DNA of 64,000 nt, taken from the NCBI GenBank assembly GCA_016124755.1, contig WGNA01000002.1, positions 62,001 to 126,000 on the forward strand, read 5' to 3'. Shown one piece after another: positions 26,096 to 34,812 of the stretch. Each line of letters begins with the position of its first letter. Within the stretch, counting starts at the first letter, position 1. The position numbers were made by a program, and so were the translations under genes. The notes beneath the pieces were generated by a model. The model saw nothing but the letters and a program-made list of their open reading frames with translations. It was not told where the DNA came from and made no database searches. The DNA comes from Bacteroidota bacterium (GTDB taxonomy: Bacteria; Bacteroidota; Bacteroidia; NS11-12g; UBA9320).

Positions 26096-26670
26096 AGAAA
26101 TTGCATGAGTTTATCTAAAGCTCTTGAACGATGGCTGATCTTGTTTTTTTCTGAACTTTCCATTTCCGCAAATGTGTGTTTATGGTTTTCAGGAATAAAT
26201 ATAGGATCATAACCAAATCCATTTGATCCTCTTCTTTCGCTTGCAATAATACCTTCAACAATACCTTCAAACTGATGAACTTCATTATTAAAATAGAGTG
26301 TAAGAACGGTTCTGAATCTTGCATTTCTAACCGATTGGTTATCCAACTCTTTTAATAATTTGTCAATATTTCGTTCATCATTTCTGGGTTCTCCAGCATA
26401 AATAGCAGTATCAACTCCTGGATCTCCATCCAGAATTTCTACCTCAAGTCCGCTATCGTCACTGAGAACATTTAGTTTGTATTTTCTAAAAATGGTTTCC
26501 GCTTTAATAAGGGAATTTTCCTCTAATGTTTCTCCCGTTTCCGGGATGTCGTTTGTATAACCAACATCCTGCAACGATCTTAAAGAACAATAATCACCCA
26601 ACAGAGTTTCAATTTCCAAAAGCTTGTGAGCATTGTTAGTTGCAACAATTAAGGTTGGCTTATCATTCAT
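26086..26670 (-). CDS. rdgB: RdgB/HAM1 non-canonical purine NTP pyrophosphatase
   Basis: 194 residues, normal length. Hydrolyses ITP, dITP and XTP to the monophosphate and PPi, keeping deaminated purines out of DNA and RNA. The opening strand LIVATNNAHKLLEIETLL, the catalytic SDDSGLEVE with metal-binding aspartates, GVDTAIYAGE, and the purine-pocket motif GSNGFGYDPIF with FAEM and SHR near the end are all present. It overlaps the upstream ridA gene by four bases (ATGA), so the two are translated together. Confidence 0.95.
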   Translation of the reverse strand: MNDKPTLIVATNNAHKLLEIETLLGDYCSLRSLQDVGYTNDIPETGETLEENSLIKAETIFRKYKLNVLSDDSGLEVEILDGDPGVDTAIYAGEPRNDERNIDKLLKELDNQSVRNARFRTVLTLYFNNEVHQFEGIVEGIIASERRGSNGFGYDPIFIPENHKHTFAEMESSEKNKISHRSRALDKLMQFLKK

Positions 26671-27050
26671 TTTACAGCAATAACACTGATTTCCACATTT
26701 ACATTTTTGGGGAGTGTTTTTACAGCAACAGCTTCTCTTGCAGGAGGATCATTCAAAAAGTATTTGGCGTAAACTTCATTGATTTCAGTATAGAAAGACA
26801 TATCTGACATAAAAATACTGACTTTGGCAACATGGCCAAAATCCATTTGTGCTGCACTCAGAACGGCACCAACATTTTTCATAACCTGTTCAGTCTCATC
26901 AGTAATATTTGAATTAACAATTTCACCGGTTTTAGGATTAATAGCAATCTGACCTGAACAATACAGGGTATTACCGACAAGAACAGCCTGACTATAAGGA
27001 CCAATAGCAGCAGGTGCATTTTCTGTTTTAATGATTTTACGTTCCGACAT
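26667..27050 (-). CDS. ridA: RidA family enamine/imine deaminase
   Basis: About 127 residues. Removes reactive 2-aminoacrylate-type enamines produced by PLP enzymes. PAAIGPYSQAV is the family signature, and the catalytic arginine lies in the PPAREAVAV segment with the downstream NVNVEISVIAVK strand; the trimer-forming fold is complete. The ATG at 27050 gives the normal length. The frame continues upstream to 27158 and there encodes a lipoprotein-like signal (CLALLSSC), but that stretch overlaps the divergent gene starting at 27092. I take the short cytoplasmic form as more likely. Confidence 0.9.
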   Translation of the reverse strand: MSERKIIKTENAPAAIGPYSQAVLVGNTLYCSGQIAINPKTGEIVNSNITDETEQVMKNVGAVLSAAQMDFGHVAKVSIFMSDMSFYTEINEVYAKYFLNDPPAREAVAVKTLPKNVNVEISVIAVK

Positions 27051-27067
27051 CTGTGATTCTTGATTTG

Positions 27068-27075
27068 TATTTTTG
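27068..27075 (+). promoter_or_regulatory. Bacteroidota -7 promoter element (TATTTTTG) for the 27092 gene
   Basis: Exact TAnnTTTG, 16 bases before the ATG at 27092, in the 41-base gap between the divergent ridA and dehydrogenase-like genes. Confidence 0.5.
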
Positions 27076-27091
27076 TTCGACCCCGAAGAAC

Positions 27092-27754
27092 ATGAAGATA
27101 GCAGCGCTAGGCACACCCAACAGATTGGAAGAACTGAAGAAAAGACTACCTTCAACATCTGAATTTATTGAAGTCAAAAATAAAAATTTCACCCAAGCCG
27201 ATGTCATCATTGATCTCAACTTCGATGATTATCCGGAACACATAAATGACTACACGGATCTTGCCGGTAAACTGGTTATCGTTGGTGCTGTAAAACACCA
27301 GCTTGAGCAAGTAGTTGCACAATGTCTGTCGCCGTTAAAATGTCATTTAATCGGAATGAACACCTTGCCTTCATTTATTGATCGGGAAATAATGGAAGTA
27401 ACTGCCATTAAGAATAATGATAAGGAAGTATTTCAACGATTTGTTACAGATTGGAACTGGAAATACGAGTGGGTGAAGTCGCGTGTCGGAATGGTAACAC
27501 CCAGAGTTATTTTTATGATCATTAACGAGGCGTTTTATACACTTCAGGAAGGAACTGCGAGCAGAAAAGACATTGATCTGGGAATGAAGTTGGGAACAGC
27601 ATATCCATTCGGTCCTTTTGAATGGTGTGATAAAATCGGAGTTAAAAATGTATATGAAGTTTTAGATGCTTTATACCTCGATACCAAAGAACCCAGATAT
27701 AAAATTTGTCCGCTTCTGAAAAGTGAATATTACTCAACCAAACTGAAGATTTAA
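27092..27754 (+). CDS. 3-hydroxyacyl-CoA dehydrogenase-like protein with a degenerate NAD-binding domain
   Basis: 220 residues. The last about 85 (from WVKSRVGMVTPRVIFMIINE, ending PLLKSEYYS) match the C-terminal helical domain of 3-hydroxyacyl-CoA dehydrogenases, including the dimerisation segment GTAYPFGPFEWCDKIG. The N-terminal half keeps the outline of a Rossmann domain, but the first loop reads ALGTPNRLEE rather than GxGxxG, and the catalytic HFFNP site is replaced by GMNTLPSF. It therefore probably lacks hydride-transfer activity. Compact, conserved-looking and with its own promoter, so it is not an obvious pseudogene; it may be a CoA-binding or regulatory relative. The next gene starts 11 bases later. 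Confidence 0.7.
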   Translation: MKIAALGTPNRLEELKKRLPSTSEFIEVKNKNFTQADVIIDLNFDDYPEHINDYTDLAGKLVIVGAVKHQLEQVVAQCLSPLKCHLIGMNTLPSFIDREIMEVTAIKNNDKEVFQRFVTDWNWKYEWVKSRVGMVTPRVIFMIINEAFYTLQEGTASRKDIDLGMKLGTAYPFGPFEWCDKIGVKNVYEVLDALYLDTKEPRYKICPLLKSEYYSTKLKI

Positions 27755-27765
27755 ATTTTCAATTA

Positions 27766-28323
27766 TTGAGAAAGTTTTATGCATTCGTTTTTGACTTGCT
27801 GGGTTGGAAAATAGCCGGAGAAAAACCTGCTTACCACATTAAGAAGTATATCATCATTGTTGCGCCTCACACAAGTAATTGGGATTTTTTGGTAGGTGTT
27901 GGAGCAAGAGCTAAACTGGATTTTTATCCGAGATATGTTGCCAAAAAAGAGTTGTTTATCGGACCACTTTCCTGGCTTTTTAAAAGACTTGGCGGCTATC
28001 CGGTAGATAGATCTTCAAAGAAAAATCTGGTAGATCAAATGGTTGATTTATTTAATAAAGAAGATGAATTTATACTAACCATAACACCAGAAGGAACCCG
28101 AAAACATAACCCCAAGTGGAAAACAGGATTCTTCTTTATTGCCCAAAAAGCGGATGTACCAATTGTTCCTGTTGCCTTCGATTATGCCAACAAACAGGTT
28201 GTGATCGGAAATCTTCTGAAAGCGGAAGGTGACATAGATTTATTTGTAAAAAACATAAAAAACTGGTATTCACAATTTACCGGTAAACATCCGGAACAAG
28301 GCATTAGTAAGGAAGAATCGTGA
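27766..28323 (+). CDS. PlsC-like lysophospholipid/glycerophosphate acyltransferase
   Basis: 185 residues from a TTG start. The acyltransferase signature is APHTSNWDF (H-x4-D catalytic pair, about residue 45), with the glycerol-phosphate binding TPEGTRKHNPKWKTGF about 60 residues later. It is on the short side and lacks clear trans-membrane helices, as in the Bacteroidota members that look like glycerol acyltransferases of this HTSNWD subtype. It would transfer an acyl chain to a lipid at the inner membrane. The stop overlaps the GTG of the following methyltransferase gene. Confidence 0.85.
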   Translation: MRKFYAFVFDLLGWKIAGEKPAYHIKKYIIIVAPHTSNWDFLVGVGARAKLDFYPRYVAKKELFIGPLSWLFKRLGGYPVDRSSKKNLVDQMVDLFNKEDEFILTITPEGTRKHNPKWKTGFFFIAQKADVPIVPVAFDYANKQVVIGNLLKAEGDIDLFVKNIKNWYSQFTGKHPEQGISKEES

Positions 28324-28796
28324 GCTTATTTATTTCTTTTCAAACTCCGTTGGGTTTTATAACCATTAAGGAAAATCAAGGTCTTATCAACTCAGTAAAA
28401 TTCGGAGCATCGGATAATATGTCGCACCAATCAGAATCGGAATTACTGGAAAAGACCCGGAAACATATTCTAAAATATTTGCAATTCAATCAACCCATTC
28501 CGGAGCTGCCATTAGAAATTATAGGCACAAATTTTCAAAAATTGGTTTGGACTAAATTGATGGAGATTCCCAATGGATCAACAAAATCGTATCTCAATTT
28601 CTCGGAAGAAATAGCTGACAGCAAATCCGTTAGAGCGGTTGCTTCGGCCATCGCGAAGAACCCTTTGCCAATAATAATACCCTGTCACCGGATCGTAGGA
28701 ACTAACGGTTCGATGACAGGGTATCTGGGTGGGCTCGAGGCCAAAAAGTATCTTTTGAATCTGGAAAAAGGAATCATCCAGAATTCTATTTTCTGA
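28320..28796 (+). CDS. ogt: Methylated-DNA--protein-cysteine methyltransferase (Ogt/MGMT)
   Basis: 158 residues. Suicide repair protein that takes the alkyl group from O6-methylguanine. The acceptor cysteine is in IIPCHRIVGTNGS, and the preceding ALKYLQ-like helix (LMEIPNGSTKSYLNFSEEIA) is the DNA-binding helix with SVRAVASAIAKNPLPI. GGLEAKKYLLNLE closes the domain. The N-terminal domain lacks the zinc site of Ada. It starts with GTG overlapping the acyltransferase stop. Confidence 0.93.
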   Translation: MSLFISFQTPLGFITIKENQGLINSVKFGASDNMSHQSESELLEKTRKHILKYLQFNQPIPELPLEIIGTNFQKLVWTKLMEIPNGSTKSYLNFSEEIADSKSVRAVASAIAKNPLPIIIPCHRIVGTNGSMTGYLGGLEAKKYLLNLEKGIIQNSIF

Positions 28797-28797
28797 A

Positions 28798-30498
28798 CTA
28801 TTCTTTCTGAAGCCGGATTGAATGTATAACTCCTGTTTCAGGATCCGCTAATTCTAAAAAGTACAGACCGGAACTTAAGGAGTCCATGGCAATTGTTTCT
28901 TTGGTTTTTGTTGTCTTACCTTCAGCAACAAGTTGACCTGTTGTTGTAACAAGTCTCCACGAAACAGATCGTCCGTAAGTGTTATCAATCGTGAGAACAT
29001 TCACTACCGGATTCGGGTAAACTTTGATGCCTCCCGTACTTATTAATTTAACCAGATCGTGATGGGTAGTGTCGTGAGTAGTCGTATCGTTGGGTTGCTG
29101 GCGGGAAGTAGTGTCATCACAGAATTTATAGAGATAATTAAGCTCAATGGGTTTGCCGTCAACAATGTTTTTATTCTTAAAGGCATCGGCAGATACACTG
29201 TATTTAAGAGCTCTGAAGATTTGATTGCCGGCAGCGTTGTTTCCTTGTTTAATCGGTCCTCCGGCAACAATGGGACATACATACTCCCAAACAATCTTGT
29301 CGTTTTTATCGAATTCGAAAATCCTTCCTTTTGTACTTTCACAAACCAAAGTATTTCCGTTCGGCAATCGCTGAACCCCACCCATGTTGGTGCTGAAAAA
29401 AGAGGAGGAATTTTCCGTATAAGACCATTCTGAGTTTGAGGGCTGAAAGGGTTTATTGGGTTCAATTAAATATGTGTGTGTTCCGGGTTTTACACTGGGT
29501 GTGAACATTTCCACAGACGAATATTTGCGTTCAGTTCCATTATTAAAAAACAACACTTTTCCTTCTCCGGTTAAACCTTTTGCAATCCAATGCGCATCGT
29601 GTTGTTTGAAGCTAACCCGGTCGGTTGCGTTTCCCCTGTCATACGCCTGAGGATTTCCATAACGATAAAGAATGTCGCCACCCTGATTTTGATTACCACC
29701 GAAATGTCCGGAAGACTGCGATGAAGAAGTACTGTGATCGATGATGTAAATTTCACTGAAAGCGTGACAACTTATCATAATCTGATCAAGTGTGGCATTG
29801 TAATCAACCGAATTAAAGTGAAGCCAGTCGTGAGGATTTGAAATCAATGAGGAATTAAAATCTAATAATTCAGGATGCTCAGAAACGACGCCGTAGTTTT
29901 CTTTTTTAGAATCGTAATCCTGAATAATGTGATCCATCGCGTTCCATTCCCAAACAATATCTGCATCATCAGAACCTTTGGGTTTAATTTCAATAATTTT
30001 CTCAGTCCAGATAAATCCTTCCATAATAAGAGCCTGATCCCGGCCATTGGCGATGGCATCAGCTTCACTCACTTTTTCCCAAATCAAAACCAGAATGTTT
30101 CCATTGGGCATGATCCGGAAATCATGGTGTTGCGAAAAGGAATCATTAGCTAAAAGATAGCTCCATACGAGATTTCCGTCCCAATCGTATTTTTCAAGAA
30201 TTCCACCGGCACCACCGGCTTCATTGAACGGAGAAAAAACTAAACCTGCGCGAATCAGGTAACCTGAGTCATTGAGATAACAATTCGCACCGGGCTGATA
30301 ATCGCTTTCCCAGTGATTTACCAAGTGTCCGCAATTGTTGATCAGGTATGTTTTCTTTGTGTTAAAGGGAGCAAACAATGTGTAACCATCGTAAGCAGCG
30401 AGAGTGTCATAGGTAAACAGTCCAACGGTTTGTTGAGCGTGAACTGAACCAATCATTAGATAAAAGCCAAGCAAAAAAGTAATGTAAACTTGTTTCAT
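28798..30498 (-). CDS. Secreted arylsulfotransferase-like beta-propeller protein with T9SS type A signal
   Basis: 566 residues. Signal peptide MKQVYITFLLGFYLMIGSVHA, then a bladed domain matching the arylsulfotransferase (ASST, PF05935/PF14269) families: QHHDFRIMPNGNILVLIWE, NPHDWLHFNSVDYNATLDQI, KQHDAHWIAKG and GGVQRLPNGNTLVCES. Conserved histidines near these motifs are where ASST has its catalytic histidine. The last about 80 residues (IKVYPNPVVNVLTIDN to the end) are a type IX type A sorting domain, so the protein goes to the surface or medium. True sulfate transfer from a phenolic donor is possible but unproven; related propellers may be inactive. Confidence 0.8.
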   Translation of the reverse strand: MKQVYITFLLGFYLMIGSVHAQQTVGLFTYDTLAAYDGYTLFAPFNTKKTYLINNCGHLVNHWESDYQPGANCYLNDSGYLIRAGLVFSPFNEAGGAGGILEKYDWDGNLVWSYLLANDSFSQHHDFRIMPNGNILVLIWEKVSEADAIANGRDQALIMEGFIWTEKIIEIKPKGSDDADIVWEWNAMDHIIQDYDSKKENYGVVSEHPELLDFNSSLISNPHDWLHFNSVDYNATLDQIMISCHAFSEIYIIDHSTSSSQSSGHFGGNQNQGGDILYRYGNPQAYDRGNATDRVSFKQHDAHWIAKGLTGEGKVLFFNNGTERKYSSVEMFTPSVKPGTHTYLIEPNKPFQPSNSEWSYTENSSSFFSTNMGGVQRLPNGNTLVCESTKGRIFEFDKNDKIVWEYVCPIVAGGPIKQGNNAAGNQIFRALKYSVSADAFKNKNIVDGKPIELNYLYKFCDDTTSRQQPNDTTTHDTTHHDLVKLISTGGIKVYPNPVVNVLTIDNTYGRSVSWRLVTTTGQLVAEGKTTKTKETIAMDSLSSGLYFLELADPETGVIHSIRLQKE

Positions 30499-30812
30499 TA
30501 GGAATTAAAGGGTCTTCATATTTCGCGGCCCTAACGCCACATTTTTTAACATGGTGTGTTAACCATTATTTAATACACACATATTTTATATGTTGTTGAT
30601 TTTCAACCCTAAAAAATTCAACCCGAAAAACAATCCGAACAACTGAATAGAAAACCGATTCTGTTCTTTACAAGTCCGGTTTGTTGACATTTACAAGTAT
30701 TGACCAGCGACGGGAATTTCGGCGGCTTCAGGTTTTCAACCCCTTTCTAATTTTTCATCCAAAATCAATCTGCCAAGGGTTTCTACATTTGAGGAGATTC
30801 TTTAACTCACGT
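30499..30812. other. Gene-free gap upstream of nnr
   Basis: 314 bases separating divergent transcripts. It holds a short inverted repeat GTGTGT (30554-30559) / ACACAC (30575-30580) in AT-rich DNA and the nnr promoter word at its right end. I see no ORF, RNA fold or repeat of note in the rest. Confidence 0.5.
30784..30791 (+). promoter_or_regulatory. Bacteroidota -7 promoter element (TACATTTG) for nnr
   Basis: Exact TAnnTTTG 21 bases before the chosen ATG at 30813. Confidence 0.45.
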
Positions 30813-32354
30813 ATGCAACCACTGCTTTCATCATCACAAATCCGGGATATCGACACTCGCACCATCAGGAATCAAAAGCTGAATTCGAGAGAATTGATGT
30901 TCAGAGTCGGTAGTCGTTGTGCTCTATCGTTGAGGAAATATCTCAGTAAAGATATTCCTGTTGACATTGTTTGCGGAACGGGAAACAATGGTGGCGACGG
31001 ACTTGTGATTTCAATTGTTTTAAACCGAATGGGTTTCTTTTGCCGGGTCTGGAAACTGCACTTTTCAGAAACAGCAACCGAGGATTTTCTTTTCTATGAG
31101 CAGGTCGTGAGATCAACTTCCGGAATTGATTTTTTTGAAATAAAGAATGCGGATTACTTCAGCCCCGGAGAACAGATTGTTGATTCCATTTTCGGAACCG
31201 GATTAAAGAGACCTGTTACGGCGGAGTTCGAAAAAATCATTACAACGATCAACTCTACAGCCGAAACCATTTTATCTGTAGATATTCCTTCTGGGATACC
31301 TGTGAATGGAGATTTTTTCGATGATAATTATATAAGGGCGTCCCGAACATTTACATTTCAATTTCCAAAACTTGCTTTGTTACTGCCAGAATTTGCCGAA
31401 GCAAATTCTTTCTGGGAAATATTAGATATAGGTCTCGAGCCGGTAAATAATAATTGGTCTTTAACCAACTTCTTTTTATGGACCAAGGAAGATGCCGCAT
31501 TATCTGCTTTACATCGAAACAAACACATGCACAAAGGCAGTGGCGGGCATTTATTAATTGTGGCAGGATCAGAGGGTATGGCGGGAGCCGCATTGCTTTC
31601 TGCAAAATCGGCTATTCTTTCGGGATGTGGATTGACCACCCTTCATTCGATAAAAACGATTACCGAAAGCACTTCGAATCTGATTCCGGATGTACTTACC
31701 TCAACAGATGAAAATCCGGATCGTGTATCCGTAATTCCGGTGCTAAACAAATCAAATACAACCGCAATTGGTCCGGGTTTAAGTGTGAAGGAAGAGCTTT
31801 CCGAAATCATAAAAAATGAGATTCTTGAAGGGGACTCAAATCTCGTTTTGGATGCAGATGCTTTGAACAACATGGCGAATGATCCGGATTGGCGAAACTG
31901 GTATGTTTCAAAGAGACCGAAACATATTATTCTCACACCCCATCTTCTTGAATTTGACCGGCTGTTTGGCCAACATTCCAACACGTTGCAGCGAATTCAA
32001 ACAGCTACGGAGTTTTGTATTTCCACAAAATCAGTAATTGTTCTGAAAGGTGCTTATACTGTTGTGGTTGATTCTAAAGGTTTGGTTACGTTCAATAATT
32101 CTGGTACACCTGCCATGGCAAAAGGAGGTTCCGGAGATGTTTTAACGGGAGTAATCGGCTCTATGCTGGCACGCGGATACGACCCGGAAATAGCGGCCCG
32201 TCTTGGTGTTTATATTCATGGATTAGCCGGAGAAATCGCGGAGAAAAAATACAGTTCCGAATCGGTTTGTGCTTCCGGGATTATTGAAAGTTTGCCTGAG
32301 GCTTTTTCCGAAATCTATAAAGGATTTTCAGGGAGATGGAGTGGAAGGATATAA
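30813..32354 (+). CDS. nnr: Bifunctional NAD(P)H-hydrate epimerase/ADP-dependent dehydratase
   Basis: About 513 residues. Repairs the damaged cofactors NADHX and NADPHX. The N-terminal YjeF epimerase domain (about 1-210) has GTGNNGGDGLVISIVLNRMG and the catalytic aspartate region VDIPSGIP. The C-terminal ribokinase-like dehydratase domain (about 225-513) has GSGGHLLIVAGSEGMAGAA and the ATP/ADP motif GTPAMAKGGSGDVLTGVIG. Upstream in-frame codons back to 30681 do not match the family, and the ATG at 30813 lies 21 bases past a promoter word. The last 27 bases overlap the end of the convergent TPR gene. Confidence 0.95.
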   Translation: MQPLLSSSQIRDIDTRTIRNQKLNSRELMFRVGSRCALSLRKYLSKDIPVDIVCGTGNNGGDGLVISIVLNRMGFFCRVWKLHFSETATEDFLFYEQVVRSTSGIDFFEIKNADYFSPGEQIVDSIFGTGLKRPVTAEFEKIITTINSTAETILSVDIPSGIPVNGDFFDDNYIRASRTFTFQFPKLALLLPEFAEANSFWEILDIGLEPVNNNWSLTNFFLWTKEDAALSALHRNKHMHKGSGGHLLIVAGSEGMAGAALLSAKSAILSGCGLTTLHSIKTITESTSNLIPDVLTSTDENPDRVSVIPVLNKSNTTAIGPGLSVKEELSEIIKNEILEGDSNLVLDADALNNMANDPDWRNWYVSKRPKHIILTPHLLEFDRLFGQHSNTLQRIQTATEFCISTKSVIVLKGAYTVVVDSKGLVTFNNSGTPAMAKGGSGDVLTGVIGSMLARGYDPEIAARLGVYIHGLAGEIAEKKYSSESVCASGIIESLPEAFSEIYKGFSGRWSGRI

Positions 32355-34148
32355 ACTCTTTAGTGCGTTATATCTTTTACGCGCTTCAACCACATACAAG
32401 CTACCACTGAAATTGAAGATAAGATTTTCATACAGTTTAATCGCGTCTTCAGGTCTGTTTAATACATTCTGATACAGGTTTGCCAGATCAAACATTGCGT
32501 TATCGGCAAGTATGTCGTAGCCAAAATACTCAAAGACCGTTTTGTAATATTCTTCGGCTTTGGAATAGTCACGCTGTTTCTCGTAAACCTTGGCTTTTGT
32601 GTAAGCAATTTCATCTTCCAAACTGTGATTCGGATATTTGAACGGAAGAGAGTTCAGAATTTTCAGACACTCTGAATAACGGTTTTGAAAGAGTAGAAGC
32701 TGAGCATGCGCAAATTCTTTTAATGCGTCGGTGGTGGAATCCAACCCGGTGTTATCCTCAATAGTTAATGCAAGTTCAATAGCATTATTCGAAATCAACT
32801 GACTTGTTGCTGTTTTTAAAACATCAAGTTGTTGCTTGGCCCAATCAAAATCTCCCTGAAAATATGAAAGTCTGGCATTTCTGAATTTTGCCTCCTGACC
32901 TAAAGGATCTTCCTTAAATTCCTTATCAACCTGCCCGTAAAGCAACGCGGCATCCCAAACCATATCTTTCATTACATAAGCGTCGCCAAGATCAAGTTTG
33001 TAATTGCCGAGTATATGAGGTTGAAGTCGTTGAATAGAAACGATTTCTTCCATTAAACCAATTCCCTTGTCCAGATCGTGTTTGTAATAAATATAGATAT
33101 CTGCTAATTCTTTGATCGTTTCTGCGGTGTTCCATGTTTTACCAAAAAGGGTAATAAACTCATTATATCGGGTGATTAATGCATCCAGTTCTTCCGTTGT
33201 GTACGGCTTTCCCGACTGAAGTTTTTGATAGGCCGTTTGAAGCAATCCCATTTTTGCGGACAGGTAGAAATATCCATCCGGACCGAACTCAATTACTTTT
33301 TCATAGCAAGAAATGGCGATATCAAATTCCCGGTTGCTGATACAAACCTGTGCGAGATTTACCAAAACCCTTCCTTCCGAATTGTTACGTTTATCCATAG
33401 CCAGAGCCTGTCTCATGGCCGCATTAAATTTCTTCTGTTGAATGTAAACCCACATAATAAGGTCGTCGAAAACCAAAACATTCGGGTTCTTTTGAAGGTA
33501 AACTGCAACGCGTTCCTGAAGATATGCTGTCTCCGATTGTTCATCGATCAATCTTACCAGCTTTGATTCAACCAAATCCAGACTCAACGGGTCACTCACC
33601 AGTAATTCGAGACATTCATCTATTACCTTTTTCGGTTGATTAGTTTTATAATAAAGATCAATCAATTTATCAGAAAAAGCCTGAGCAGACTGAAGGTTCT
33701 TTCTCCCCTTAATAATGGTCTGTATAGAGTAATCGTAAAACTCTCTTTTCAGAAAAGCATTGGTTAACAATTCGGTTTCAGCATACCCGGGTTTCAGGTT
33801 TTTAATAAGATTTTCGAACAGCTCGGTTTTTTCTTTTTCGGCTCCTCGAAGTGAATATAAATAGCCCAGATCGATGGAATAAAGCGGACGGTCTTCGTAC
33901 TTCTTGATTTGTCGGGCGACCATTTTTTCCGCTTCGTCAAATGATTTTAGTTTGATCAGACAATCCAGATAATTCTGGTACAGATAAACCGACCCCGGAT
34001 CTTTCTTGAGCAGTTTCCGATAAAGAATTTCCGCCTTATCAAATTCTCCGTCTGCATAATATTGAGCGGCAAGTTCTTCATCAGAATTCTGCGCCTGAAC
34101 ATTGGAAAGGCTCAGCAATGAGAACAGCACAATCAGGATTTTCTTCAT
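32328..34148 (-). CDS. Exported TPR-repeat protein
   Basis: About 606 residues. Signal peptide MKKILIVLFSLLSLSNVQA with a clear AQA|Q-type cleavage region. The mature part is almost all tetratricopeptide-like helices: early repeats AAQYYADGEFDKAEILYRKL and PGSVYLYQNYLDCLIKLKSF, and C-terminal repeats KAEEYYKTVFEYFGYD and NRPEDAIKLYENLIFNFSGS. It likely scaffolds a periplasmic or outer-membrane complex; no enzyme domain is visible. A longer frame to 34190 adds 14 residues that would spoil the signal peptide. It is convergent with nnr (27 base overlap) and divergent from the BON gene. Confidence 0.85.
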   Translation of the reverse strand: MKKILIVLFSLLSLSNVQAQNSDEELAAQYYADGEFDKAEILYRKLLKKDPGSVYLYQNYLDCLIKLKSFDEAEKMVARQIKKYEDRPLYSIDLGYLYSLRGAEKEKTELFENLIKNLKPGYAETELLTNAFLKREFYDYSIQTIIKGRKNLQSAQAFSDKLIDLYYKTNQPKKVIDECLELLVSDPLSLDLVESKLVRLIDEQSETAYLQERVAVYLQKNPNVLVFDDLIMWVYIQQKKFNAAMRQALAMDKRNNSEGRVLVNLAQVCISNREFDIAISCYEKVIEFGPDGYFYLSAKMGLLQTAYQKLQSGKPYTTEELDALITRYNEFITLFGKTWNTAETIKELADIYIYYKHDLDKGIGLMEEIVSIQRLQPHILGNYKLDLGDAYVMKDMVWDAALLYGQVDKEFKEDPLGQEAKFRNARLSYFQGDFDWAKQQLDVLKTATSQLISNNAIELALTIEDNTGLDSTTDALKEFAHAQLLLFQNRYSECLKILNSLPFKYPNHSLEDEIAYTKAKVYEKQRDYSKAEEYYKTVFEYFGYDILADNAMFDLANLYQNVLNRPEDAIKLYENLIFNFSGSLYVVEARKRYNALKSLYPSTPSP

Positions 34149-34153
34149 CAAGG

Positions 34154-34161
34154 CAAATTTA
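34154..34161 (-). promoter_or_regulatory. Bacteroidota -7 promoter element (TAAATTTG) for the TPR gene
   Basis: Exact TAnnTTTG on the minus strand, only five bases before the ATG at 34148, implying a leaderless mRNA. Confidence 0.45.
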
Positions 34162-34298
34162 CTGATAACCGAACGGCCTTCGAAAATCAAATCGTACCAT
34201 TAACGACATGAGACCTCGGGCCGATCGACGAATTGATTAATTTCGCGGACGTCTGGTAAACGGTCAACGCAGTTAATAGTTTTATAAGCCACATACAA

Positions 34299-34745
34299 AT
34301 GGGATTATTCGATATTTTTAAAAAGAAGGATTCAACACAGGCGGAACACCCGCTTGCTGCTCTAATAAAATCTGAAGGAATCGAAGTTGAAAATCTGGGT
34401 TTCTCAGAAGACAATGGAATTCTGCACATCACCGGAATGGTTGACAATGGAAAAGATGTTAGAAGAGTTACCAACCTGATGAAAAATTACGATGGCATCA
34501 GAAGGGTAATTAACGAAATCGACGTCCGGGACATCAGTGATCAGGGAATAAAATTAAAAGTAGAAACCAAGGTGCGGTTTTTAAATATGCGATCCGGACC
34601 CAGTACCGATCACGACATCGTTGAAAAGCTTCCGAACGGAACTGAGGTTACGCTCAAGAAAAGAATTAACGACAACTGGTTAATGGTGAAATCACAGAAG
34701 TCAGAAGGATACTGCAATTCAGACTATCTGAAACCTCTTAACTAA
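34299..34745 (+). CDS. BON domain - SH3b domain protein
   Basis: 148 residues. An N-terminal segment MGLFDIFKKKDS, as in YgaU-type proteins, is followed by a BON domain (about 20-85: ALIKSEGIEVENLGF, LHITGMVDNGKDVRRV, GIRRVINEIDVRD) and a bacterial SH3 domain (about 88-148: FLNMRSGPSTDHDIVEKLPN, GTEV, WLMVKS, GYCNSDYL). No signal peptide or lipobox. In YgaU the BON domain is paired with LysM; here LysM is replaced by SH3b, which commonly binds cell-wall peptides. It is probably an envelope-associated or cytoplasmic small-ligand protein; function unknown. Confidence 0.82.
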   Translation: MGLFDIFKKKDSTQAEHPLAALIKSEGIEVENLGFSEDNGILHITGMVDNGKDVRRVTNLMKNYDGIRRVINEIDVRDISDQGIKLKVETKVRFLNMRSGPSTDHDIVEKLPNGTEVTLKKRINDNWLMVKSQKSEGYCNSDYLKPLN

Positions 34746-34792
34746 ACACCCTTTCTCTCGGTGTTAAATTCTGATCCGGCAAAGGATAAGAT

Positions 34793-34800
34793 TATCTTTG
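34793..34800 (+). promoter_or_regulatory. Bacteroidota -7 promoter element (TATCTTTG) for tyrS
   Basis: Exact TAnnTTTG 12 bases before the tyrS ATG at 34813. Confidence 0.5.
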
Positions 34801-34812
34801 CCCGCCTGAATT

